From the NCBI GenBank assembly GCA_025349905.2, contig MU625154.1, positions 1 through 10,513 on the forward strand: a DNA stretch of 10,513 nucleotides, given 5' to 3'. The DNA is from Blastocladiella britannica. Lineage: Eukaryota > Blastocladiomycota > Blastocladiomycetes > Blastocladiales > Blastocladiaceae. The notes below the pieces were generated by a model. It was not told the DNA's origin, did not search any database, and saw nothing but the letters and a program-made list of their open reading frames with translations. The translations under genes and the position numbers were made by a program. Position 1 is the stretch's first letter, and every line of letters starts with the position of its first letter. Below, piece after piece: positions 1 through 9,192 of this stretch.

Positions 1-129
1 TACAGGATCGAGATCACGTTGTTTCAGCTTTTCCCCCATTTCCTTGGATTTCTGGATTGGTTGTTACAGGCGTGTAATTGATCTGCCCATCTTTTGCAAA
101 TGCAATGCCAATGCGATTTGAATTTTTCT

Positions 130-135
130 TTTATT
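130..135 (-). terminator. Polyadenylation signal AATAAA for the gene ending at 150
   Basis: On the minus strand a canonical AATAAA hexamer lies 15 nt after the TGA stop of the adjacent gene. The surrounding 1-149 stretch is AT-richer than the coding region and I see no other gene in it. The hexamer supports both the strand and the 3' end of that gene, although it is close to the stop for a poly(A) signal. Confidence 0.5.
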
Positions 136-149
136 CTTGCTTGTGCATG

Positions 150-2809
150 TCAGATTGGAATGGCCTCGACAAAATCGCCCAGGCTCACGGCGGCAAGGCT
201 GCTGAGAGCCGCAGGGTCGTCGCCAATAGCCAGCTGGAGCGCGGCCGAGCACGCGGCCGAAACGGATGGCGCACCCGTGTTGGCCGCTGCAGCTGATGCC
301 GAATTTCCCCATCCGCTGCGAACGGCACCCGTTGTCAGCGATGCAGTGCGTGCCGATCTGGACGAAGACATGGAATTGGACAGCCCAGTGTCACCATCAT
401 GTGCGACGGACTCGGGTGACATGGCCCGTGGCAAGCTGGGTTCGGCAGCTGCTGATGCTCCGGTCGTGGTCGCGGCCGTGCTCGTCGCGCAGGTAGTGCC
501 CGCAGACGATGTGGTGGTGGTGCCGCGGCGAAGGGCACTTCGCAGTGAGCTGGATGATGGAGTGGTCATGGTGTTGGTGCGGACTCGAAGAGCCGCAGTG
601 GTGGGCGGCGCAAAGACTGTGGGCCCGAGTTCCGGTGCCGGACATGATACGGTGGTGGTTGTAGCCGTTACAGTGGTGCTGGTGGTGGTTCTGCGGCTGG
701 AGACGGCTCGAAGCGGGCGAGAAGCTGCCGTTCCTGCTGCCATGGCCGCGGTCAATGCGCCGACCCGCCGCTGTGCCCCGCCGCCGCCCATCGCTGCCAT
801 CGCCGCTGCCGCCATGATATCGCTGCCTTCCTCAATAACTCGCACCGTCCGATCGTGCGCTGTCGGCATCAGCGTCGCTACTAGCGGTGACCGGGCGTGG
901 ATCACGGACCGGAGCGAGAACTCGCGGCTGGCGCGTCGCGACGATGGTGCACCCGATGTCGTCCCAGCCGAGCCCCGCCGAGTTGCCGACCCGCTCTTGC
1001 TGATACTGCCAGTCCGGCCAGCCGCTGACCCGCGCGGCGACCCTGCCGATCCGCCAGAGCCAGTGTTTCCGTTCTTGCTGGCCTCAGCGGCGGCAGCGGC
1101 TTCGGCCAGGCGGCGGGCGGTGGCCGGAAATTGTCGCCGGCGCTCTTGCGCACGCGCAATCAGGTCCATGACTGGGTGCTGGCCCGATGACGCCGCGCCG
1201 GCCGTAGTTGCCGCGCCACCACCAGCTGTTGTTGTTGGAGCACCGGTCAGGGACGCCGAGGCGGACGTTCCTGGTGGACCACCAACAACCATTCCACCTC
1301 CGACCTTGCGCCCTCCACCTGGGCCGATCGATCCTGGCTGCGATCCGGCTGGTCCGCCACTGGGACCGCCAGACGCGCTACTACCACCACTCCCACTGCT
1401 GCCCGAGCCGCCATCGGGCCCATTAAATATCAGAGCCTGGTTCACAATATTTGCAAACCGCGACATGGTGCCACCCCCATTTCCCCCTCCTCCGCCCGAT
1501 GCGAGCGCGTCAAACGTCAGTGTTCCGCCACCGCCTCCACGACTCAGGCCGCCCGGGGGAACCATCGACATGCGTCGCCCGTGCATTGATGAATCGGGTC
1601 CAGGGGACAACGTTCCGCTCAGCGCAATGTCCGCGGCAGCTGCACTTGCAGCCGTGGTTCCACTTGCCCCGAGTTTTCCCAAAGCAACCGGAGCAGGCGC
1701 GCCAAATCGGCGGCCGGGCGAGGGGCCAAGGTCCGCGGAGGTCTGGGTGCCGGGAGCACTGGGTAGGGTCGACAGCTGCGGGGCGGCAAGGTGCGGCGCC
1801 TGGAAGATGCTGCACAGGTGCGGCGAGGCAATCGCCCACTCAGACGGCGTGACACTTGCCTTGACGTAGTCACCGAGAAGCGCGTAAAAGTGCTGGTCGT
1901 GATATTTTGTGTAAGTCCCCATGCGAGCAGTCTCAAAATGGAAAGAACGCAGACATCGTAAAAAGATCGCTCCACCGCAATGTTGAGCGACGCGCCATGG
2001 TGCTGCACGATCCGGCAGTAGTCGAGGCACAGTCGGTACCGCGCCGATTCGCGCATGCTCAGAAGCGTCTCGATCGAAAGTCCCTCGTGAGAAATGGGCG
2101 CTGATCCGCGCGATCCGCTCAGTGACGCAGCCGAACCAAGCTGGTCGTCACATGCTGCTGCAAGCTCGGTCAGAGATCCGGTCGGGTTCGCAGTTGCGGA
2201 GGTGGCCGGCTGTGCGGATGCGGCCACGAACCGACTGTTGTTCATAAATGAGCACTTGTGACATGCTGACACTGCAGTTGGGACATAGGTACCGCTTCAA
2301 TTCATCGATCCCTACTTTACTTTCGGCCGCCCGGACAGCAAAGCAGTGCTGGAGATACAGCTGAATGTACATGACGCAGTCGGCCAGAAACAAGTCGCTC
2401 TCGGGAGTGCGCGTAAAGTGGTCAAAGCATTTCGGCAGCGGTTTGGGCAGCCGATCCAGAATGTAAACTGTCCAAGTAAATTTTCTATAGTTGAGCTAAT
2501 TTGTATTGGCGGATCCGCAAGGATATAATTACCTTTCAGCGCCTCGGTCGATGGAAGCATGCTGGCCAGTGTTGAATCAAACGGCCGGAATACGGACATT
2601 TTTCGGATTCGGCCGTCGGCGCCAGCGGCAAGAGATGCAGGCGATCCAGCAGCGGTGGCGGCTTGGATCCCCATAGATATGGAGTAATTTCGTGCCGATA
2701 GATTTTTTCCACTGGGCCGGTGACCCGTAAGATCGAATTGTAGGGTTGGGGGGAGCGGTGATAGAGAGTATCGCACAGCATAAACCTCTTCGGTCGAAGA
2801 TCGGGTCAT
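150..2809 (-). CDS. Unrecognised protein, about 824 aa, four inferred exons, low-complexity C-terminus
   Basis: I do not recognise this protein. The model joins exons 2809-2533, 2467-2293, 2234-1955 and 1892-150. Intron 1 (2532-2468, 65 nt) has donor GTAATT, a CTCAAC branch-like site and acceptor ACAG, and is well supported. Intron 2 is 2292-2235 (58 nt, GTACCT...AACAACAG); an alternative in-frame choice is 2320-2272 (GTAAAG...CTGCAG), which would retain a CHKC-containing segment. Intron 3 (1954-1893, GTCTGC...CCAG) is the least certain, and a sequence frameshift near 1950 is possible. The first 250 or so residues look folded, with Leu, Tyr and Cys-rich helices such as LFLADCVMYIQLYLQHCF and HFYALLGDYVKA. 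The remaining two thirds are Gly, Ser, Ala and Thr-rich with many Ser-Pro and Arg-x-x-Ser sites, so probably disordered. The last exon is open for more than 1.7 kb and is followed by AATAAA. A long antisense ORF here is rejected as a shadow. Strand is fairly sure, function unknown. Confidence 0.6.
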
Positions 2810-2995
2810 TCTTTTTTAAACTTTCTTTGGGATGGGAAGTTGTAATACAAGGAAAAGTGTTTGTGGATGAACGTCGGCCAGGAGGTGATTGGATATGATT
2901 GGGCAGGAAGATTTAATAGGATGGACTATTTATGCGAGATTTGGTCGTTCAGTTAATGGGATGTATTCAGACTGTAAAAATCAACATGCAACAGA
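2810..2995. other. 186-bp spacer between two minus-strand genes
   Basis: This AT-richer stretch holds the 3' untranslated region of the upstream gene (stop at 2996-2998) and the promoter of the downstream gene (start at 2809). No canonical AATAAA is seen; the nearest variant on the minus strand is GCATAAATAG near 2928-2937. A pyrimidine-rich run on the plus strand just before position 2820 gives a purine-rich leader on the minus strand. I see no tRNA, repeat or other gene in it. Confidence 0.4.
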
Positions 2996-5013
2996 TTAAT
3001 CGTCGCTCCCCGAGTGCCGAGAAGAGCTGGAACTCATGCGTGAAATGACGGTCCCCACCGAGCGGAACATGGAACTCAGGATCCGGGATGCACTGCCAGG
3101 GGTCACCGTCACAGGCGACTTGGAAAAGAGCTTGGATGGAGTCGCCGGCAATGGCGTTGCTGCCACCGGCTCAGTGTTTTCGGTAGCAGCGGCGGCAACG
3201 GCGACAATAGGAATCGAAACAGGATGCGTCTCTGCCGTAAACTTGGGCTGGGCCGGTGGCAGGGGAGGCAGATATCCCAACACCTTGCGAGGGGGCAGTA
3301 GTGCCGACAGGCCTGGGGACTCGAGTGGGAGTAGGCTGGTTCGAGACGAAACCGATCTCGCGGTCGGCGTAATGTCGGGGCTGCCCGCGCGGTTCTCGTC
3401 CTCCTCTTCGTTTTCGTCTTCGTCACTGTTCAACACGACCTGGCTCGGCGGCGTGTGCGGCGGGGCTGCAGCGGCGACGTGGTTACTGGGCGAGGGCTTG
3501 GTGGCCGACCCGAGTACGGAAGCGCCTGCCGCCGTTCCCTTCTTGCCGCGCAGGGGCGACGCAGGTTGGGCGACTTGATCCTCATCCTCATCATCCTCAT
3601 CATTTTTCCGCGGGTCAGCAAAGAGATCAAACTCATTGGACCCCTCGGACGACGTGGCTGACGGCGGCGACACTGGGCCCAAGTAGAGCCTGGTGTTTCC
3701 GCGCGAGTCCGGGTGTACGGCCATTTCTCGCGCCTTGAACCGGTCCACCGACCGCACCAAGTTGCGCCAGTGGCGGTCCGAGATCTTGCGTGCTGACCGC
3801 TGGTTCTTGGTAATGTCCGGCAGCGGCGACCGGTCGTACTCGCGCGGCGAGTGCGTGCGCACCACCGACGTGAGGTCCATGTTGATGCGCACTGACCGCG
3901 GGGTCGCGGGCCGCGCCGCTACCACCGCATGCCCGGTGGTCCACGGCACCATTAGCGGCCGGGTGGATAGGGCTGATCGTGGCGTATGCGGCGGCGGCAT
4001 CACGGTTACTGCTGATTTGCGGGGCGGCGTCTTGCGCGGCGGCGTCTTGGGATCCGAGAGGCCAGGCGTACTCGCGCGCGACATGCTGCGAGGTGCATCT
4101 GCTTCAGCATCGACTTTCGTATCTGCTTCAGTATCGGCCACCGGGGACAGTTGGTCCTGAATCGGCGCCTGGTTGGGGAGCAGCGACACGGTACGGGCAT
4201 TGTTGAGATGATCGCCCGTCATGGTCGCTGGCACGGTGGCCGAGGTTACTGTCGCTGTAGTTGTGCACCAACGTGAGGGTCGTGCATGGAGGCATTCATA
4301 GGGCAACACCGCATACCATCGTCTTCAATTGCAGCCGGCTCGGGAATGGGTGTCGATGATGCATCAACTCTCGGCGACCGTTTAGTGCGTGGGACCAGGA
4401 CCGAGATGGTTGCGGGAGGCAGCGCCTGATGCTCGGCTGCAAATGCAGCTGGTACGCGAACCATGGAAGGAGCAATAGAAGAATTGGCAGCAGCAGCGGC
4501 AGCAGCAGCCTCCATACGGGCACGGCCACGCGTCATGGGCGACGAGGGAAGCGGCGGTGCCATCGCCATGGACGCCCTGCGCGACCGGACAGTTATCGTG
4601 CGTGGAGTTGCAGCCAGGCTCGGCTCTTGATCCGACAAAGCAGCCGCAGGAACAGCAGAAGGACGGGCCTTTGGCGGGCGGCCACGACGCTTGGGCGTCG
4701 GCGCTGCATCGTCCGCATGCTCCACCACAAGCGCCGTGATCGGCTTGGCGGTGGTGGAAACGCGCACGCGCTTGCGCGGCGGGATGTTTTCGTCGTTCCC
4801 ATCGGCCGGGGGTACCGATGAGTTCCTGCCATTGGGACCAGGCTCACCATGGCCATCACTGTTGCCATTGTCGTCGTCAGAAGATGCACGCGATTGGCTG
4901 CGAGTGCGTTTGCGAAGGTCGCGCGTCGCAACCGTTTCCTCGGACTGCTGCTCCTGCACCGGGGCTATCGCCGACATGGGCCGGGTGCCAGTGTTACGGC
5001 GTTTTGGTGGCAT
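2996..5013 (-). CDS. Nuclear-looking AT-hook protein, 651 aa, two exons, function unknown
   Basis: Exon 1 is 5013-4317 and exon 2 is 4254-2996. The intron (4316-4255, 62 nt) starts GTATGC and ends CTACAG and restores one frame; an acceptor 6 nt further on is also in frame. The ATG at 5013 sits in an AAAAATGCC context, and no upstream ATG lies in this frame. Visible parts are a basic N-terminus (MPPKRR), an NLS-like PPRKRVRV around residues 78-85 preceded by DENIPP, and an AT-hook core RGRPPK at about 110-115, which in known proteins binds the minor groove of AT-rich DNA. Further on are many S/T-P sites and paired TPPRK units around residue 303-312, a less degenerate block at about 350-425 (REYDRSPLPDI, then a basic helix with DRHWRNLVRSVDRFKARE), an acidic run near 447-463, and a Ser-rich C-terminus. 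This suggests a chromatin or cell-cycle phosphoprotein, which is inference only. No enzyme domain is seen. Confidence 0.65.
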
Positions 5014-5114
5014 TTTTGCTTCTCGATTGTTGATGAAGAGCCGATTCTCACTCGCATCCAACCAACGAGGTCCAGCGTATAAAAATTATTAGATTATGTA
5101 TGTAGCCAAACGAT
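5014..5114. promoter_or_regulatory. Compact 101-bp spacer: WDR75 3' end and next gene's promoter
   Basis: Only 101 bp separate the stop of the WDR75-like gene (5115) from the ATG of the next minus-strand gene (5013). The AT-rich core 5077-5100 reads TATAAAAATTATTAG on the plus strand. On the minus strand this gives TAATAATTTTTATA, which could serve as a termination or initiation element. No AATAAA is present on the minus strand, so the exact 3' end is unknown. Confidence 0.35.
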
Positions 5115-8100
5115 TCAAGCACGGGCACCCGTGGCCCCGACCCGCAGATCCAGCATCGAGCTCATGAGCAAGTCAAACACTGCCTCGACGCTCGGGATCG
5201 CGTGCGCGGGCGCCTCCAGCACCGCGGGTACACCTGCCTCGATGCCCCCGCGTCCCCGCAACAGCTCGTCTTGCTGCGTCGTGGTCTTCGATGGTGCATT
5301 TTCGGCCGCAGTGGGAGCGACCACCGGCTTGCGAATGAAAATGGAGGTCCGCGGTGCCACGGCCGTCACAATCGATGGCCCAGCGGCAGTGACGGCCGCC
5401 GTAGCGACTGCAGTGCCCTTGGCTGCGGGAGTAGCCGACAGCACCGCCAGCTTGTTGGACCGCGTCAGGTACACGAGCTGCGATGCCGAGCCCACGGCGT
5501 CCGCATCAGCGGCATTGCTACCGCCGCTCGGAATGAACGCCATTGACAGGATATCCTCGGGCACGGTCCGCACCGAAAGCGGCACGGGAGACGTGGCCGA
5601 CAGTAGCGTCAGCATCGATTTTGCCCCCTCGGCGGCAGCATCTGCGGCAGCAGCAGCAGCGGCATCCGATGCGGGGTCCACGTCCATGGCATTCGAAACG
5701 GTCTGGCCCGATGTGATGGGAACCGAGGCAGCCGCAGCAGCCGCAGCTGCCAACGATCCGGTATCAACCTGCGTCATGTCCTGGGTGACAATGGCGATCT
5801 GGTCGCGGCGCGGGCACACGGCGGCGCACCGCAGCAAGTGGCCCTTGGGCACCACCCAGCTCCAGGCAATGGCCAGCGTGAGCAGGTCAAACACCGTGAC
5901 ATGGCCGGGAGCCACTGCCACCAGGAGCGGGCAGTTGCCGGACGCAAACGTGACTGAGGCCACGGGCTTGGGCGCCACTAGCGTGCCTACGTGTGCGACC
6001 GTGGCCGGGTCCCACAGCGTCACCAGTGGACCAAACGCCACTGCCAGAAGCGACCCGTCTGCCGCCCACGCGACCGCACACGGGTTCTGCGCCCGGAAGT
6101 AACCCGATGACCGGCACCGCCACTGGTCAATGGTGGTGCCCAACCGCACATCGCGCCGGGTCGCACCGGCGCCGACGGGTACCGCGACCACCTCCCACAC
6201 CGAGAACGTGCCATCATCTTGGGTCGTGGCCAGCATCGGCGCCACCTCTCCCCGGCGACTGCCGCTACCGCCGTTTTGCGCACTGTTGGATGGGCGGAAC
6301 GACAGGCCCGAAATGCGCGGGAGAGCGTCCACGCGCGAGTTGAGCTCGTACCGGCCGTCCATGGCTGAGTACTCCCACAGTCGCAGCGTGCATCCTCGGT
6401 GCACCAGCTGCGCGTTCGGCCGCTCGTCCACGGTGGCCATCCACCGGCCCGACTCGTCAAACGCCAGCCGCGTCACCTGCGGGATCGCGACGCGGTTTCC
6501 CGCGACTGAGTTGTAAGGGACCACCACCAGGTCCGTGACGTGGCAATCCGAGTACGAGTCGTAGAACTGAACCATGCCCGGGCTGCCCTCGAGCGCAATG
6601 TAGCCCGTCCGCGGCTCCACCGTGAGCACGCTCGGGAGCGACCCCGCGTGCGCTCCGTGACCGGACTGCAAAAGTCCATCGATCCCCAGAGCGCCGCCAA
6701 AACGCAGCTCGTCCTCTTCCGACGACGAAACGTAGTTTCCGCCCACAAACGACGGCGCAGGCGATCCGGCGTCGGTTGCCGCGGCAAGAGCGCTGGCGCC
6801 GTGCTGTGGGACGGCGGCGGCAGCCGAGGAAATGGCGGCTAATTCATGCAATGTTCAGATATAGTTCCAATCGCCAAGTAAAAGTAAGGGATCTGTCGTA
6901 CTCGACTTGAGGCCAACAACGCTCTGCTGCACGGCAAGCGTGCTGGCAAGAATGATCCGAATGGCATTGTCCAGCAACCCTACCGCAAACTGGGTCGCGT
7001 CCGGGCTCACGCCAATGCCCAAGATAGGACTACCGAGCTGCGAGTTGAACTGCTTCTGGCCCGTCTCCAAGTGCCAAATCACCAACACGCCTTCGTCGCC
7101 ACCACTGATCATGTGGCGGCCATCCTGCGTGAACGTAAAGTGGTTGACGCCGCGCGCGTGCCAGTGGAAGGAGCGCACTACCGGGTCCTTGGGCGATTGT
7201 CCGGGCGGAAACCCGAGCACCGACCACACCTTGATCTTGCCCGACTCGTCGCCCGTGGCCACCACCGAGTCAAGCGGGTGCGCCGCCACCGTGGTCATTT
7301 TGCGGTCGTTCATGTACTGAGCCCAGGAGAATTGCAGCTGCGCGCCCTCGTCCGGTTTCGTGCGGACCGTTTGCTGGACACTGGCGTCATTGTTCTCGGT
7401 GCCATTGGTGGAAGCAGTCGCAGTCGCAGCAGGTTGGCTGCGCGCATCGTCCACAATGGTACCAATGTGCAGCTTGAAGCGCGCGGCCAGAACCACCGAT
7501 CGCGCGTCCTGCGAAACGTCAAAGGCCGAGCAGTATCGGGCCTTGAGCAGACGCGTAATGGTGTTGGACGAGAGATCCAGCAGCAGCAACACCGAGTTGA
7601 GCTTCTCGGCCGCACGGCCCGACGATTTGGTGACCACCACAAACGCCAAGTGCGGCTGTTTTGGGTGGATGCGGAAGTGCGAAATGGGCGTGCCGAGCTT
7701 CCAGACCTGTTGTTTTTCATGTTGGTATTTACTGCCCCGAGATTTTGGATGTATCAATGAGTACCTTGAGAAGCGCGCCATCGTTGATATCCCACAGACG
7801 AATGGAACCGTCAACCGACGCCGAGTACGTCTGCAGCGGGTTGCGCGGCGACAGGGCCACGGCGGTGATGTTGGCAGTGTGCGATTGCAGGTGGTCGGGC
7901 GGCGAGATGACGCGGATCTGCTGGTTGGTGCGCACGCTGTACAGCTTGATCGACGACGAGGCAATGCACAAAAAGTGCGCGCTATCGGCCGTGAACAGTG
8001 GTGGGTGCGCCGAGAGCTGCCCACCAACCACGCGCGACAGCGTCAAGTGCTGCTGCTGCTGTTGCTGTGGAAGCGCATCGGACGTGGTGGCTGGGGAGCT

Positions 8101-8166
8101 GGTGGGAGTGGGTGCGGGCGATGCCGCAAATGCGGTCGGCGCGGGAATGAGCTCGCCGGTGGCCAT
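5115..8166 (-). CDS. WDR75: WDR75/Nan1 (Utp17) homologue, t-UTP WD-repeat protein of the SSU processome, 976 aa
   Basis: Three exons (8166-7765, 7706-6902, 6838-5115) encode a double WD40 propeller protein. In known systems this protein acts in the nucleolus as a t-UTP/UtpA subunit, linking rDNA transcription with early 18S pre-rRNA processing. Matches recalled from human WDR75 are FTADSAHFLCIASSSIKLYS, QTYSASVDGSIRLWDINDG, MISGGDEGVLVIW, the propeller-linking VEPRTGYIALEGSPG block and the C-terminal APAHAIPSVEAVF. Intron 1 (7764-7707, 58 nt, GTACTC...AACAACAG) gives LLK-VWKLG, which continues the alignment. Intron 2 (6901-6839, 63 nt, GTACGA...GAATTAG) also keeps frame. Lineage-specific features are an N-terminal Pro/Thr-rich leader with a Gln7 run (CTG repeat 8048-8067), an acidic SSSEEDE insert at about 440-446 between the propellers, and poly-Ala tracts near 766-773 and 795-806. 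It is longer than the human protein (830 aa). The ATG at 8166 is the first in frame. Confidence 0.93.
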
Positions 8167-8263
8167 GCTTGCCCTTGTATTTACGATTTACGCGTTCAGT
8201 GGGTCGTTGGATAAAAATTTGGTGCGCGAACTGAATGTATTTTGTAAATGACTAAAATTTGAG
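8167..8263. promoter_or_regulatory. 97-bp divergent spacer between WDR75-like gene and transposase remnant
   Basis: This short AT-rich interval must hold the minus-strand promoter or leader of the WDR75-like gene and the 5' side of the plus-strand transposase remnant. It contains ACGCGT (8190-8195), identical to the MCB core known from yeast G1/S promoters, a TGACTAA (8249-8255) resembling a Gcn4/AP-1 half-consensus, and a plus-strand GGATAAAAAT. An inverted pair TTCAGT (8195-8200) and ACTGAA (8230-8235) is present. All are single short matches, so function is only suggested. Confidence 0.35.
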
Positions 8264-8327
8264 ATGGGCCGTGACCGGTTGCCACCAAATCTTCCGGATC
8301 GAAACCCGCGCTTCACAAAAGGGGAAT

Positions 8328-8379
8328 CCCGCGCGCGGGGTTGTCACCACGTCGGTCTAGAGCACGAGGGCTGCTCTAG
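8328..8379. repeat. Palindrome and hairpin near the 5' end of the transposase remnant
   Basis: Positions 8328-8339 form a perfect 12-bp palindrome CCCGCGCGCGGG. Shortly after it, CTAGAGCA (8357-8364) and TGCTCTAG (8372-8379) form a perfect 8-bp stem with a 7-nt loop. Both lie before the recognisable HTH region, so they may belong to the element's subterminal, noncoding DNA rather than to coding sequence. No role is shown. Confidence 0.5.
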
Positions 8380-9090
8380 GTCATCGCTCCACCAACACGA
8401 CAACTTGTTCGGACACGCGTCGATAAATCGTCGCACCACCGAAATTGATGTATCGCGTCCTGCCGCACCAGCGACCCCCCGCCGCATTTCCGCGCGACCG
8501 GCGTCTACTTCACCCTCGCCCAACCCCAAACGACGTCGCACGCGCTTTTCCGGCAAGGAGATCGCTTTTGCCGTGGTGAAATACCTTGAGTTAAAGAACA
8601 ACAACTTGCGCATCTCGATCAAAACGGCCGCCGAGGATATCGTTCTCGAGAGCGGTGCGCATGTGTCTGCGTCTTCTCTGCAACGCTGGGTTTCCGACGC
8701 AGAGAAGGGTCTGCTTGGTCAAGAGCACTCGCGATCGCTCCTTGGTAAAGCCATTGAAACTACCCTCTCCAACTGGATCATTGAGTTGTCTGCTGGCCGA
8801 AACATCCCCGTGTCTGGCATGATGATTCAGGTCCAAGCCCGCAAGCTGCAAACGAAGATGGTGCACGAGATGGAGGAGTGTCACCTCCCAGCCCCTCAAA
8901 AATTGGCCGATTTTTCGGTGTCCAACGGTTGGTTATATGGGTTCTTGCACCGCAGTGGCATACATTCGTATACTCTGCATGGTACATGGCTCCTTGGGTC
9001 AATACACGTCAATTATGCTAACTTTCCTTTATTGTTTTTTTTTTAATTTAAGGCGAGGCGGGCGCGATTCCTGAGGAAGAGCAGGTTGTG

Positions 9091-9192
9091 TGACGATCAG
9101 CCGATGTCACAGGTACAGCGTTGGGGAAACGCTGTTTGTTTATATAGTGGCACTCGCGATGAGACCAACCTCTCTGGTTCTCCATCGCGAGT
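9091..9192. repeat. Three consecutive hairpins inside the transposase's second inferred intron
   Basis: Hairpin 1 (9091-9109): TGAC-G-ATC pairs with GATGTCA around loop AGCC, with one bulge. Hairpin 2 (9116-9134): CAGCGTT pairs with AACGCTG around a 5-nt loop. Hairpin 3 (9152-9192): a 16-nt left arm ending in GAGACCA pairs with an 18-nt right arm starting TGGTTCTC, with two single-base bulges and a 7-nt loop; its outer 9 bp (CTCGCGATG/CATCGCGAG) are perfect. The block is noncoding in the transposase frame because of the TGA at 9091. It could be a structured RNA, a nested element or binding sites. Confidence 0.6.

Noticed and set aside
94..1869. 591-aa plus-strand ORF antisense to the unknown gene
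   Set aside because: Its product is a Pro/Ala/Val-rich string without domain character. GC-rich repeats on the minus strand keep the antisense open. The minus strand has the AATAAA, upstream exons and folded-looking sequence.
2536..2781. Alternative minus-strand frame in exon 1 of the unknown gene
   Set aside because: It reads fairly protein-like but ends at a TGA just before the strong GTAATT donor, while the chosen frame splices cleanly into the next exon.
5131..6102. 323-aa plus-strand ORF inside the WDR75-like gene
   Set aside because: It is antisense to exon 3 of a clearly homologous gene and is mostly Ala/Ser/Thr, the mirror of the Ala tracts.
8195..8235. TTCAGT...ACTGAA inverted pair as a pogo-type terminal repeat
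   Set aside because: The arms are 6 nt, only 41 bp apart, and no counterpart exists right of the transposase.
7360..8251. Plus-strand ORFs of 284 and 196 aa across WDR75-like exons 1-2
   Set aside because: They are antisense shadows with Cys and Arg runs arising from the CTG repeat; no domain is visible.
9091..9192. tRNA or tRNA-like gene from the three hairpins
   Set aside because: There is no acceptor stem, no 7-nt anticodon or T loops in the right order, and no A/B box match.
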